56,991 bases of DNA from Lachnospiraceae bacterium (lineage in GTDB: Bacteria > Bacillota > Clostridia > Lachnospirales > Lachnospiraceae): NCBI GenBank assembly GCA_022796475.1, contig JAAWIS010000014.1:1-56991 (forward strand), in the 5' to 3' direction. Below, one piece after another: positions 16,592-25,908 of the stretch; the first letter of the stretch is position 1, and each line of letters opens with the position of its first letter. A program made the translations under genes and the position numbers. Under the pieces are notes generated by a model. It had not been told where the DNA came from, did not search any database, and saw only the letters and a list, made by a program, of their open reading frames with translations.

Positions 16592-18874
16592 TCAGCCTGT
16601 AGCACGTTCAATATCCAGCACGCTGTCAATCTGGCGTATCTTTTCTGTCAGGCGGTTTAATTCCTCTACTCCATGAATATCAAAAGCCATGGTGATGGTA
16701 GCCTTTCCCTGCTTACTGGTCCGGACATTAATCGATGTAATATCAATCTGCCGTTCTGTAAACACTTTCGAAATATCTACAAACAAACCAATCCTGTTGT
16801 TAGCATACACTTTGATTTCCGTACTGTATGTGGCGCTTGCACTGTCTGTTTCTGCCTTCTGCCACTCCGCGTCAATCAGCCTGGAACGCTCATCCTCCGG
16901 AAGATTCAGCATATTAATGCAGTCTGTCCGGTGTATGGAAATTCCCCGTCCGCGGGTTACGAATCCTACAATCTCATCTCCCGGAACCGGACTGCAGCAT
17001 TTAGAAAAACGCACAGCCAAATCATGGATCCCTTTTACCACAATGCCGCTTTTGGACCGTTTGGAAATTTCAGGCGGCTTTCCCGTCATATCCGTCAGCT
17101 CATGAAGAATATTCGTGTCAGTAATATCCTTTTTCCGCTTCTTCTCCCGCTCCTCCAGCATTTTATTGATTACCTGGCCCTCTTTTAAGCCGCCATGGCC
17201 GATGGAGGCCAGCACAGAATCCCAGTCCCGGAATGCATACCGGCTCATTACCTTTTCCATATATTCCGGTTTGCTAATATCGGAAAAGTTTATCCCCTTT
17301 GTCCTGCAGTACCGATCTATCATATCCTTGCCGCGGATAATATTATCTTCCTTTAGCTCTGTCTTAAACCATTGGTTAATCTTATTCTTAGCCTGTGTGC
17401 TTCTTACCAGCTTCAGCCAATCTCTGCTTGGACCTTTTGAGTTCTGTGAGGTAATGACTTCAATCCGATCTCCGTTTTGAATCTCATAGTCAATATTCAC
17501 CAGTCTTCCGTTTACCCTGGCCCCTACCATCTTATTTCCCACTGCGCTGTGAATCGCGTATGCAAAATCAATGGGAGTTGAACCGCTTGGCAGATCCTTT
17601 ACATCTCCGGAAGGAGTAAAGCAGTAAACCGTATCGGAAAACATATTCAGATCGCTTTTAATTAAATTTAAAAACTCTTTCGAATCATCGGTTTCCCGCT
17701 GCCACTCTAAAATCTGACGGAGCCAGCTTAATTTTGCCTCCTCGCTTCCTGCCGCAACCTGGCCGCTTCCGCTTTCTTTATATTTCCAATGGGCGGCGAT
17801 TCCGAATTCTGCTGTCCGGTGCATTTCAAAGGTGCGGATCTGTATCTCAAAGGGCTGGCCGCTGCTTCCGATTAAAGTTGTATGAAGGGACTGGTACATA
17901 TTCGGTTTTGGCATTGCAATATAGTCTTTAAAACGTCCTGGAATCGGTTTGTACAGTTCATGGATCACTCCAAGTGCCCCATAACAGTCTTTTACCGATT
18001 CCACCACAATACGGACGGCAAACAAATCATAGATCTGATCCAGCGTCTTATTTTGATTTACCATCTTTCGGTAAATACTGAAAAAATGCTTTACCCTTCC
18101 GTCAACTTTCGCCACAATATCAGCATCCTTCATATGCTGCTTAACTTCGCTTACAATCTGGCTTACAAAATCCTCCCTGGCATCTTTGCGAAGGGAAATC
18201 TTTTCTGAAAGATCCGCATACACATCTGGTTCCAGATATTTTAAAGACAAATCATCTAATTCTACCTTAATTTTTGAAATTCCCAGACGATGGGCAATGG
18301 GCGAATAAATATCCATAGTTTCCCTGGCCTTTTCCTTCTGCTTTGCCGGTGTCTGGAACTGTAATGTACGCATATTATGAAGGCGGTCTGCAAGCTTAAT
18401 CAGAATAACGCGAATATCCTTTGCCATAGCTAAAAACATTTTCCGCAAGTTTTCTGCCTGAAGCTCCACCTTATCTGCTGACCAGGAAAGCTGTGTCAGC
18501 TTGGTAACACCGTCTACCAGCAGCGCTACCTCGCTTCCAAACTCATCCCGAAGCTCCTCTAATGTCATTACCGTATCCTCCACCACATCATGAAGGATCG
18601 ACGCCACAATGGTTTCCTTATCCATCTGCAAATCTGCCAGTATAATAGCCACACATAATGGATGGATAATGTAAGGCTCTCCTGATTTTCTCTTCTGCTC
18701 CTTATGAGCCTCATCGGCAATCTGGTATGCCTTCTCAATCATACTGATATCATCAGAGGGGTGATATCTGCGTATTCCCTTGATCAAATCTGCATATAAT
18801 GTTCCTGGACTGGTAAATGAAGCCGGTGCTTCCAGTTCGATATCCAGTTTTTCCCTGTTATCTTTTTCTGCCAT
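16592..18874 (-). CDS. relA: Bifunctional (p)ppGpp synthetase/hydrolase RelA/SpoT
   Basis: A 760-residue stringent-response enzyme that makes and degrades (p)ppGpp. Domain order: HD hydrolase (about 45-200, with ASILHDVVEDT), synthetase (about 240-350, with RVKHFFSIYRKM and YQSLHTT), TGS (about 390-450), zinc-finger-like/helical region, and a C-terminal ACT domain. The intact HD motif implies a bifunctional Rel. The start is moved to 18874, where GGGAGG precedes the ATG, removing 18 upstream residues. Its own promoter is at 18940-18968. Confidence 0.96.
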   Translation of the reverse strand: MAEKDNREKLDIELEAPASFTSPGTLYADLIKGIRRYHPSDDISMIEKAYQIADEAHKEQKRKSGEPYIIHPLCVAIILADLQMDKETIVASILHDVVEDTVMTLEELRDEFGSEVALLVDGVTKLTQLSWSADKVELQAENLRKMFLAMAKDIRVILIKLADRLHNMRTLQFQTPAKQKEKARETMDIYSPIAHRLGISKIKVELDDLSLKYLEPDVYADLSEKISLRKDAREDFVSQIVSEVKQHMKDADIVAKVDGRVKHFFSIYRKMVNQNKTLDQIYDLFAVRIVVESVKDCYGALGVIHELYKPIPGRFKDYIAMPKPNMYQSLHTTLIGSSGQPFEIQIRTFEMHRTAEFGIAAHWKYKESGSGQVAAGSEEAKLSWLRQILEWQRETDDSKEFLNLIKSDLNMFSDTVYCFTPSGDVKDLPSGSTPIDFAYAIHSAVGNKMVGARVNGRLVNIDYEIQNGDRIEVITSQNSKGPSRDWLKLVRSTQAKNKINQWFKTELKEDNIIRGKDMIDRYCRTKGINFSDISKPEYMEKVMSRYAFRDWDSVLASIGHGGLKEGQVINKMLEEREKKRKKDITDTNILHELTDMTGKPPEISKRSKSGIVVKGIHDLAVRFSKCCSPVPGDEIVGFVTRGRGISIHRTDCINMLNLPEDERSRLIDAEWQKAETDSASATYSTEIKVYANNRIGLFVDISKVFTERQIDITSINVRTSKQGKATITMAFDIHGVEELNRLTEKIRQIDSVLDIERATG

Positions 18875-18939
18875 TTGAATACCTCCCTGTCCTCTCCATC
18901 TAAAATAAACGTAACGGTTTTGCAGCATATTTATTACAC

Positions 18940-18968
18940 ATTATAGTTTTTTTCGTCAAAAAAAGCAA
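18940..18968 (-). promoter_or_regulatory. Promoter of relA
   Basis: Minus strand TTGCTT, 17 bases, TATAAT, about 65 bases upstream of the relA start codon. Confidence 0.6.
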
Positions 18969-18975
18969 GTAAAAG

Positions 18976-19878
18976 TCACAAACACAGACAATCCCCTGTC
19001 TTCAGACCAATGTTTTTCATTCCATTAACAGTCAGAATCTCTTGTAACCGGCTGCCAGAGCAGTGATTAAAAGCCGCCTCCTTAACCCCCATAGCCTTTA
19101 GTTCCCTTACGGTCTTTTGAATCCGTTCATCATCTGCATGCATCAGATGAATCCCTCCAATTACAATCCGTACCGGCATAGACAGCCGTTTTTCCACGGT
19201 TTTTACCATATTCACGATTCCAGGATGGCTGCACCCTGCAATCAGAGCGAGGCCATTTTCTTTTTTATCCGGATTTTCTTTTCTGTCTAAATCTTTATTT
19301 GGATCTTCTTTCTCCTGCAGTTCTAGTGCCAGGCAGATTTCATCTTCAAATAAATCCGGCACCATCTTAGAACCTTCTTCCTTTACATATTTCCCAGGAA
19401 TTTGCTCCCACAAACAATCTCTTTGAAAATTTCCTACCGCCCAGCACCCATGGGCCAATTTTAAACTGTCCCTGCATACCAGGGCCTGGCTGACGCGGGA
19501 TGCAACATATTCTTTTGAAAAGCCGCATCCCATATAGGTATAGGCATTTCCTCCCCTTCCTCCCTTTTCTGCTGAATACTTGGCCTGGAAAAAAGAATCT
19601 TCTGCTCCATAAACAGCCGCAGCCCCTGTCATCCCATATTCTTCCGCCCATAAAAAGCCGCTGCTATGGTCATAATGGCTGTGGCTGAAAACCCCGTATT
19701 GAATCTCCTTAAAGGGAACATTCATCCTTCTTGCATTTTCCCAGGTTTCCGGCCCCGGCCCAAAATCAAACATAAATTTTACATCATCCTTTTGAATATA
19801 AAAAGACAGTCCATGACATGCTTTTAACCCCTGATTTCCTGACACCTCATTGTCCATAACTGTTAAAATTTTAATCAT
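18976..19878 (-). CDS. MBL-fold hydrolase of the COG1237 (dihydropterin-type) group
   Basis: A 300-residue metallo-beta-lactamase-fold protein with the metal motif SHSHYDHSSGF (about 63-73), GCSHPGIVNMV, and a C-terminal IGGIHLM segment. This matches the group annotated from archaea as ribofuranosylaminobenzene 5'-phosphate synthase-like. The assignment to methanopterin chemistry is unlikely here; the group's bacterial role is not settled. I start it at 19878, where AAGGAG lies upstream. It lies between apt and relA, separated from apt by a terminator. Confidence 0.85.
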   Translation of the reverse strand: MIKILTVMDNEVSGNQGLKACHGLSFYIQKDDVKFMFDFGPGPETWENARRMNVPFKEIQYGVFSHSHYDHSSGFLWAEEYGMTGAAAVYGAEDSFFQAKYSAEKGGRGGNAYTYMGCGFSKEYVASRVSQALVCRDSLKLAHGCWAVGNFQRDCLWEQIPGKYVKEEGSKMVPDLFEDEICLALELQEKEDPNKDLDRKENPDKKENGLALIAGCSHPGIVNMVKTVEKRLSMPVRIVIGGIHLMHADDERIQKTVRELKAMGVKEAAFNHCSGSRLQEILTVNGMKNIGLKTGDCLCL

Positions 19879-19903
19879 AACTATACTCCTTTTCCTAAAT
19901 AGA

Positions 19904-19933
19904 AAAGCCGATGCCTTTTCCTGCATCGGCTTT
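19904..19933 (-). terminator. Terminator of lacI-apt
   Basis: Minus strand AAAGCCGATGC, 8-base loop, GCATCGGCTTT, then TCTATTT. Eleven perfect base pairs directly after the apt stop codon. Confidence 0.8.
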
Positions 19934-19941
19934 CTGCCAGC

Positions 19942-20469
19942 TTATTTCCCTTCATAAACAATAACAGAATCTACCCCGTAATCTTTTAGCTTTTCCCGTC
20001 CTTTCAGACCTGCTAACTCCATCACAAAGCAAATCTTTACCACCTGGCCTCCTAACTGCTCCACCAGCTTTGTAATCGCTTCAATCGTTCCGCCGGTAGC
20101 AATTAGGTCATCCACAATCACGACCTTCTGCCCTGGCTGGATCGAATCCTTATGCATCTCAATCACTGCGCTTCCATATTCCAGATCATATTCTGCAGCT
20201 ATGGTTTCACAGGGAAGCTTCCCCTTTTTCCGTACAGGGACAAACCCCTTATGCAGCGCATAGGCTACCGGAACTCCAAAGATAAATCCTCTTGATTCCG
20301 GCCCTACCACTAAATCAAAGTCCAAATCTTTTACCATCTCAAGCAGTCGGTCAATAGCCAGATGCAGTCCGTCAGCATCCTGCAAAATTGTGGTCACATC
20401 CCGAAAAATAATCCCAGGTTCCGGAAAATCCGGTATGCTTCTTACATAGTCTTCTACCTGTTTCATCAT
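19942..20469 (-). CDS. apt: Adenine phosphoribosyltransferase
   Basis: A 175-residue purine salvage enzyme converting adenine and PRPP to AMP. The PRPP-binding signature is VVIVDDLIATGGTIEA (about 116-131), and the N-terminal SIPDFPEPGIIFRD is the family's hallmark. GGAGG lies 4 bases before the first ATG and 7 before the next, so the true start is more likely 20466. Apt next to relA is a widespread Firmicute arrangement; here another gene intervenes. Confidence 0.96.
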   Translation of the reverse strand: MMKQVEDYVRSIPDFPEPGIIFRDVTTILQDADGLHLAIDRLLEMVKDLDFDLVVGPESRGFIFGVPVAYALHKGFVPVRKKGKLPCETIAAEYDLEYGSAVIEMHKDSIQPGQKVVIVDDLIATGGTIEAITKLVEQLGGQVVKICFVMELAGLKGREKLKDYGVDSVIVYEGK

Positions 20470-20496
20470 ACTTCCTCCTTTTTCGTCAGAACATTT

Positions 20497-21507
20497 TCAG
20501 CAAACCGATCCGGCGTTTAAATCCCGCACCGTTTCCCGCACAATCAGCTTGTTTTCCAGATAAATTCTGCTGTTGTCAATAATCCCCTCATCCAGCCTCC
20601 TAAGCAGCACTCTTGTTCCTTCCTTTGCAATTTCTCCCATGTTCCGCTCTACTGTAGTCAGCCGCATATTTGCATAACCGGACAAATCCCAGTTATCAAA
20701 ACCTACTAAAGAAATATCTTCCGGCACCTTCAGCCCATGCTCATAAATGGCATTTCTTGCTCCAAAAGCCATTTCATCATTAAAGCAGAGAATCGCCGTA
20801 GGAAGCTCTTTTTTCTCCAGAATCTGATGGGTTGCCTGGTAACCGCTGGTATAACGGTAATTTCCCTGATAAACCGGAATCTTATCCGGATCCAGGCCAT
20901 GCCGCAGCATGGATACTCTCCATCCCCTGCGGCGCTCCTTTGTGGAATCTAAGTTTGCATTGCCTTCAATGACACAAATTTTCCGATGGCCGTTCTGGAG
21001 CAGCAGATCCATCGCCTTCCCCATGGCCTCCGCTTCGTCTGTTGTTACATTAGGAGCATCATAAAAGACGGTACGGCAGATGATTACCATGGGAATTTCT
21101 TTTTCATGAACCTCTTCAATAAATAAAATATCTTCATTCCTCTGGGACAGAACAATGATCCCGTCAAAAAAGCTGGGATTTAAACTCCCTGGCTTATGCA
21201 TATCAATTCCCTTTACCACTACATTATACTGGCTTCCTGTAATATTGTACACCCCCATCAGCACTTCATGAAGTACAAAGGGTGACGACATCTTGCTGAT
21301 GGTGGAAAAATAAAGGCCTATATTATAAGAACGGCTTAATTTCAGGTTGATTGCCGCCTGATTTGGCATATACCCCATTTCTTCCGCAATTTTAATAATT
21401 TTCTGCCGCCTTTCGTTATTTCCTGAACCAATTCCATTTAATGCCCTTGAAACTGTAGAATAAGAAACACCGGCTGCCTTTGCAATATCTTTAATTGTAA
21501 CAGCCAC
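20497..21507 (-). CDS. LacI family transcriptional regulator
   Basis: A 336-residue repressor with an N-terminal helix-turn-helix (TIKDIAKAAGVSYSTVSRALNG, residues 4-25), a hinge helix region and a periplasmic-binding-like sugar domain. The hinge and C-terminal parts (VGFDNWDLSGYANMRLTTVERN) are typical. It is next to a pectin-degradation enzyme gene and is the best candidate to bind the LacI-type palindromes near the ABC transporter promoter at 27376-27467. The likely effector is an oligogalacturonide or rhamnogalacturonan fragment, by inference. Confidence 0.92.
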   Translation of the reverse strand: MAVTIKDIAKAAGVSYSTVSRALNGIGSGNNERRQKIIKIAEEMGYMPNQAAINLKLSRSYNIGLYFSTISKMSSPFVLHEVLMGVYNITGSQYNVVVKGIDMHKPGSLNPSFFDGIIVLSQRNEDILFIEEVHEKEIPMVIICRTVFYDAPNVTTDEAEAMGKAMDLLLQNGHRKICVIEGNANLDSTKERRRGWRVSMLRHGLDPDKIPVYQGNYRYTSGYQATHQILEKKELPTAILCFNDEMAFGARNAIYEHGLKVPEDISLVGFDNWDLSGYANMRLTTVERNMGEIAKEGTRVLLRRLDEGIIDNSRIYLENKLIVRETVRDLNAGSVC

Positions 21508-21561
21508 AACCTCTCCCTCTTTCTGCCATACAAACTATCTGTTTCATTTCTGTTCCTGCTG

Positions 21562-21580
21562 CTGCCCTCTAAAAGGGCAG
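21562..21580. other. Small hairpin between GH28 and lacI genes
   Basis: CTGCCCT pairs with AGGGCAG over 5 bases. No U-run follows on either strand. It may be a weak terminator of the GH28 transcript or an mRNA end. Confidence 0.4.
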
Positions 21581-21670
21581 TATCGTTCTGTCAGGATTTA
21601 AACGTATGGTGGAACAATAATTTTTGTCTTTTTCGTGCAAACTGTGACCCATTTCTGTCAAAAGCAACGC

Positions 21671-23233
21671 CTACCCACGTTCTATCTGTTCAATATTTTC
21701 CAGTGTAACCGCCGCTCCATCCTGACCTTCCACTGATATGTCATTTAAAATAAGATTTTTTACATTATTAATATAAATCCCCTGCTTCACCATAGGCTCC
21801 ACGCCTTCCATCATAGCCGGAATATCTGCTTTCGCATCTTGCGCATACGTTACGCGGATGTGCTCCATTTTCACCTGGCCGATTTTTTGTTCCGGCAGAC
21901 CGTACAAGTACGCTGCCGCCACATGGCAGTTTTCTGCCTGGATATTCCGAAAAGCAAGGGATTGAATCCGCGGCGTTCTCTCATCTGCTTTTAAGGGTTC
22001 CTTACTTTTTACGTACTCACTGTGACCGTCCGGATCACAGTAGTAAAAGCTGTTTACAACAAAAGGAGTCATCACATGATCCATCCGGATATTGTCAAAT
22101 AAAACTGCTTCAACCACAGCGTCTTTTCCCCGTCCTCTTCTGGTTTTAATCCTAAGGCCCCGGTCTGTGTTTAAAAACAGACAGTCCTTTACAATCAGAT
22201 TCTTTACGCCTCCTGCCATCTCGCTTCCTATAGTAACGGAACCATGGCCGTCCCTCATGCAGCACTGACGGATGCAGATATCCTGGGACGGGGTTTTGTA
22301 AGTTTTTCCCATATAAATCTTGCCAGACTTCACTGCAATGCAGTCATCTCCCAGGGAAAAATACAATCCTGCCACTTCCAAATCCCTGCATGATTCTGGA
22401 TCCAGACCGTCCGTATTTGGTGATACTTTAGGATTCAATACTTCCATATCCAAAAAGCGCAGATGATCAGAAAAAAATGGATGAATGTTCCAGGAAGGGC
22501 TATTTTTCACAGTAACACCCTGAACCACAACATTCTCACAATGGTTCAGAAAAATCATCCTTGGGCGGAAGGCAGTTTTCATAACTCTGTGATTGGGCCA
22601 CCAGTTTCCTTCTTCAAAACTGGCATTCCCGTCTAATATACCGCCTCCATAGATTACCACATTTTTTACATTTATGCCAGTTATAATTCCGGAAAACATT
22701 GGAAGAGGGTTCCCCTCCCAGGTTCCCAAAATATATTCCTCCCTTTCATCATAACTTTGTACGACTGAAGGAAATACAGGAAACTGGTTTCGATCCGTAA
22801 AAGCCAAAAGCACTGCCCCTGTTTCAAGTTCAAGATTCAAATCATCCTTTAAAAACAGGGACGTAATTCGGTAGGTTCCCTTTGGAATCAAAACACGGCT
22901 GTTTTTCGGACAAGCCATAATAGCCGCCTGAATAAAATGGGTATCGTCGCTTACCCCATCACCCTTTGCCCCAAACTCTTTTACATTTAATGTAACAAAT
23001 TCATATCCGGTAGTAAATGACGCTTCTCCTAACAGAATTCCCTTTCTTTTTAATTCCACATGATATACAGTCTGAGGATTCAGGCCATATAAGCTGAAAA
23101 TCACACGATCTGTATCAAATTTCTTTTCTCCGTTTACAAAAACTTCTGCTGGCTGATCCAGATAAAAAATGCTGCTGTCCATACATTCCAGCACAGCGCA
23201 CCTGGCATTCCTAAAAATCACATTTAACTTCAT
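21671..23233 (-). CDS. Glycoside hydrolase family 28 (polygalacturonase-like)
   Basis: A 520-residue right-handed beta-helix pectinase. After an N-terminal fibronectin-like segment (about 1-78), the helix opens with VKEFGAKGDGVSDDTHFIQAAI. All four GH28 catalytic motifs are present: NTD (273-275), GDD (295-297), GHG (329-331) and RIK (361-363). No signal peptide is visible, so it probably acts in the cytoplasm on imported oligosaccharides as an exo-polygalacturonase or rhamnogalacturonase-type enzyme. Partner genes are the CUT1 transporter and GH105. It has its own promoter at 23253-23281. Confidence 0.93.
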   Translation of the reverse strand: MKLNVIFRNARCAVLECMDSSIFYLDQPAEVFVNGEKKFDTDRVIFSLYGLNPQTVYHVELKRKGILLGEASFTTGYEFVTLNVKEFGAKGDGVSDDTHFIQAAIMACPKNSRVLIPKGTYRITSLFLKDDLNLELETGAVLLAFTDRNQFPVFPSVVQSYDEREEYILGTWEGNPLPMFSGIITGINVKNVVIYGGGILDGNASFEEGNWWPNHRVMKTAFRPRMIFLNHCENVVVQGVTVKNSPSWNIHPFFSDHLRFLDMEVLNPKVSPNTDGLDPESCRDLEVAGLYFSLGDDCIAVKSGKIYMGKTYKTPSQDICIRQCCMRDGHGSVTIGSEMAGGVKNLIVKDCLFLNTDRGLRIKTRRGRGKDAVVEAVLFDNIRMDHVMTPFVVNSFYYCDPDGHSEYVKSKEPLKADERTPRIQSLAFRNIQAENCHVAAAYLYGLPEQKIGQVKMEHIRVTYAQDAKADIPAMMEGVEPMVKQGIYINNVKNLILNDISVEGQDGAAVTLENIEQIERG

Positions 23234-23252
23234 TTTTATAACCTCTGTCTAT

Positions 23253-23281
23253 ATTCTAATCCATGAAAACCTGTTATTCAA
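23253..23281 (-). promoter_or_regulatory. Promoter of the GH28 gene
   Basis: Minus strand TTGAAT, 17 bases, TAGAAT, about 20 bases before the start codon at 23233. Close, but the transcript start would still leave room for a short leader. Confidence 0.55.
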
Positions 23282-23697
23282 TACTAAATCGAACCATATT
23301 CCAAAATATCCTGATAGTCGTTGCAGTTTACAGGTGCCCTGTGCCGTAACCGCATATGCCAAACTAAAACCGCTGGAGCGATGAGGCATATGTTTTGGCC
23401 CCATAACGGTACTGGCCCATGGCTAATCAGCAGAGTGATTGGCCATGGTATGAGCAGCAACTAATAATCCTGCCTTCAGGAACTCCTGATGAAAAAGAAA
23501 AGCAGCGGCAAAATATGATTTTTGTGTACTGGCTGCCTGTCAGCAAAGCCAATCTTTCTCATATTTCACCGCTGTCTTCTCAATTATTTCCCGAAGCAGG
23601 AAACGAAATGCTGTCCAGGAACACGAAAAAGCGTTGGAACAGTTGAAAAAATTTTCTATTTCCCTGCATTTTTCCTGATCATGCAGACCAATCGCCC
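23282..23697. other. 416-bp gap without a convincing gene; two inverted repeats
   Basis: Contains the inverted repeat GCATATGCC (23352) with GGCATATG (23385), and a hairpin CCATGGCTAATCA (23417-23429) with TGATTGGCCATGG (23436-23448) that pairs at 12 of 13 positions. A short plus-strand open frame (23419-23646) has no ribosome binding site and starts inside the hairpin. The sequence may be decayed coding DNA. The hairpins could end the transporter transcript upstream of GH28. Confidence 0.45.
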
Positions 23698-24549
23698 TTA
23701 ACCTTTCACACCGCCTGCTGCGATTCCATCAATAAAGGAATCCTGAGCCAAGAAAAATACCACCAAAGACGGAATAATAGAAATCAAGGACATTGCCAAA
23801 ATACGGTTCCACTGGAAACCGGTATCTCCATCCATCGACATACGCAGATAAATGGAATTCGTGTACTTAGGCATGTCGGCAATGTAGATCAATGGCCCCA
23901 TAAAGTCATTGGATGTCCACATAAACTGGAACAGTGCACAGGATACCAGTGACGGCTTTAACATAGGAACAATTACATACCACAGCGTTTTTAAGGAGTT
24001 GCACCCGTCAATTTTTGCTGCTTCCTCTAATTCTTTCGGGATTCCCCTTAAAAACTGCACCAGCATAAATACAAAGTAGGTATCTGCCGCAAACAGGGAC
24101 GGAATCACCAATGGCTTATAGGAATTGGTCCATCCCCAGCCGTTAAACATAATATACTGAGGAGCATTGAGCACAACCTGAGGCAGGAACAAAGTGGAAA
24201 GCATTAAGCCAAACCACAATCCCTTCCCCTTGAAATCAAATCTGGAAAAGCCGTAAGCAGTAACCGTTGCTGAAATAATGGTAAAGATTACCTTTGGAAT
24301 TACAATCTTGTATGTATTAATCATAGAAGTAATCAGGTTAATCTTGCCACCGTAGCTTTTAAATGCTTCATTGTAACCGTCAAATACGGGATTCTTTGGC
24401 CAGAACCATGCACTGGTAAAAATTTCCGAATTAGTTTTAAAGGTAGCGCCTACCATCCAGATTAAGGGGTAAACCATAATAATACCTACTGCAACCAGCA
24501 GCGTATAGCGGACAACTGTGCTAATTTGCCTTCTCTGTTCTCTTGTCAT
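23698..24549 (-). CDS. CUT1-type sugar ABC transporter permease (MalG-like)
   Basis: A 283-residue inner-membrane subunit with six predicted helices. The EAA loop reads ELEEAAKIDGCNSLKTLWYVIVPMLKP (about 180-206), which couples to the ATPase. Its C-terminal helices end ...DGIAAGGVKG as in MalG-type subunits. Start at 24549, where GGGAGG lies upstream; five bases after the MalF-like gene. No ATPase gene is in the window, which is usual: CUT1 systems often share one MsmK-type ATPase encoded elsewhere. Confidence 0.93.
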   Translation of the reverse strand: MTREQRRQISTVVRYTLLVAVGIIMVYPLIWMVGATFKTNSEIFTSAWFWPKNPVFDGYNEAFKSYGGKINLITSMINTYKIVIPKVIFTIISATVTAYGFSRFDFKGKGLWFGLMLSTLFLPQVVLNAPQYIMFNGWGWTNSYKPLVIPSLFAADTYFVFMLVQFLRGIPKELEEAAKIDGCNSLKTLWYVIVPMLKPSLVSCALFQFMWTSNDFMGPLIYIADMPKYTNSIYLRMSMDGDTGFQWNRILAMSLISIIPSLVVFFLAQDSFIDGIAAGGVKG

Positions 24550-24554
24550 ACCAT

Positions 24555-25457
24555 CTACCTCCCATCTTCGTCGGAATAATACACCCACTTTTTCTGACTT
24601 ACAAATGCAATTGCCGTCATAACGCCTACGATAATAAACAGAACCCAGGCCTGGGCACATGCCATGCCCATTTTGTGGCGAAGGAACGCATTATTATAAA
24701 TCAAAACGGAAATCAGCGTAGTGGCTCCGTTTGGTCCGCCTTTTGTTACTAAGAACGGTCCGTTAAATTCCTGGAATGCCTGGCAAAGCTGAGTAATTAA
24801 ATTGTAGAAAATAATCGGTGTAATAAGAGGAACCGTAATCTTGAAAAATTGGGTCCATTTTCCCGCTCCATCTATAGATGCCGCTTCATAAAGATCCTGG
24901 GATACCCCTTTTAGCGCTGCCAGGAAAATTACCATAGCAGACCCAAACTGCCATACCCGCAGGAGTACAATTACAAACAATGCTCCGTTTGCGCTGGCCA
25001 TCCAGTTAATCGGATTGCCGCCTAACGCTTTAATCACTGCATTGATCAAACCGTCTGTATTAAATACTGCCCTCCAAAGGATTGCAATTGCAATGGAACC
25101 GCCTAAAATCGATGGGATATAATATGCAGTACGGAAAAAATTCACGCCTTTTAATTTAAAGTTTAAGATATATGCAATAAATAATGCAAATGCCAGCTTT
25201 AACGGTACATCAAACAGTGCATATTTAAAGGTTACGCCAAATGCACGGAGAATATCGCTGTCTGTAAAAATGGTCTGATAATTCATGATGCCGGACTTAC
25301 TGATTCCGTTAAATAGATCATAATTGGTAAAACTGTAAACCAGCGAAGAACCGAAGGGATACACTTTAAATAACAGGAATCCGATTAACCAAGGAACAAT
25401 ATAAAGGAATCCGATATTCTCTGAGAGAAACTTTGAGAACCCGCTTTTCTTATTCAT
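24555..25457 (-). CDS. CUT1-type sugar ABC transporter permease (MalF/UgpA-like)
   Basis: A 300-residue permease with six helices and the EAA loop DLYEAASIDGAGKWTQFFKITVPLI (about 188-212). The N-terminus is short and cytoplasmic (MNKKSGFSKFLSENIGFLYIVPWLIGF), as in UgpA/LplB-type subunits. It pairs with the MalG-like subunit downstream to form the membrane channel for an oligosaccharide, probably derived from pectin. Confidence 0.93.
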   Translation of the reverse strand: MNKKSGFSKFLSENIGFLYIVPWLIGFLLFKVYPFGSSLVYSFTNYDLFNGISKSGIMNYQTIFTDSDILRAFGVTFKYALFDVPLKLAFALFIAYILNFKLKGVNFFRTAYYIPSILGGSIAIAILWRAVFNTDGLINAVIKALGGNPINWMASANGALFVIVLLRVWQFGSAMVIFLAALKGVSQDLYEAASIDGAGKWTQFFKITVPLITPIIFYNLITQLCQAFQEFNGPFLVTKGGPNGATTLISVLIYNNAFLRHKMGMACAQAWVLFIIVGVMTAIAFVSQKKWVYYSDEDGR

Positions 25458-25467
25458 ACATTACCTC

Positions 25468-25845
25468 CTATTTTATAATACGTAAATCTTGGTACTTTTC
25501 CCTCAGCAGCGTCCCATCTGCACAGGCCTTTTTGATACAGTATGTAAGCTGCTCCAACTCTTTTTCCGTTCCCGCCTGATAACTGCCGTCAGGGCGGCGG
25601 ATAGATTCCAAAAGCCTCCGGATATGTTCTCGGAATAAATCCTGGAGGCTTCTGTAATGTTCATAAATCTCTGGCGACATCTGATCAATGGTATCAATCA
25701 GATGCACCAGATTCTTGAGCTTTGAACAATCTTCCTCCTGAAACCTGGCCACAATCTGGCCGTAATGCGCCTTTCCCCCTGATTTCGTATCATTCTCTGT
25801 AAAATCCGGCATTTGGGCTAATGGCTTGTTGGATAATTCATTCAT
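25468..25845 (-). CDS. Hypothetical 125-residue helical protein in the transporter operon
   Basis: I do not recognise a family. The protein is hydrophilic and mostly helical with no signal or membrane segment: an N-terminal MNELSNKPLAQMPDF tail, then predicted helices with heptad-like leucines (KLKNLVHLIDTIDQM, YRSLQDLFREHIRRLLESI, ELEQLTYCIKKAC). The gene is real by its GGGGGA ribosome binding site and by its position, 63 bases after the solute-binding protein gene and 10 bases before the permease gene. It could be a small cytoplasmic partner of the transporter or of sugar metabolism; this is inference. Confidence 0.7.
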   Translation of the reverse strand: MNELSNKPLAQMPDFTENDTKSGGKAHYGQIVARFQEEDCSKLKNLVHLIDTIDQMSPEIYEHYRSLQDLFREHIRRLLESIRRPDGSYQAGTEKELEQLTYCIKKACADGTLLREKYQDLRIIK

Positions 25846-25908
25846 AGCATTTCCCCCTGAAGGTATTGAGCACAGGATTCTTTCTTGTCCCTTTTGATTT
25901 GCAGAGGA

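Noticed and set aside
23419-23646. 75-codon plus-strand frame between the permease and GH28 genes
   Set aside because: Starts inside a hairpin arm without a ribosome binding site; no domain seen. Could be decayed coding DNA, which I cannot prove.
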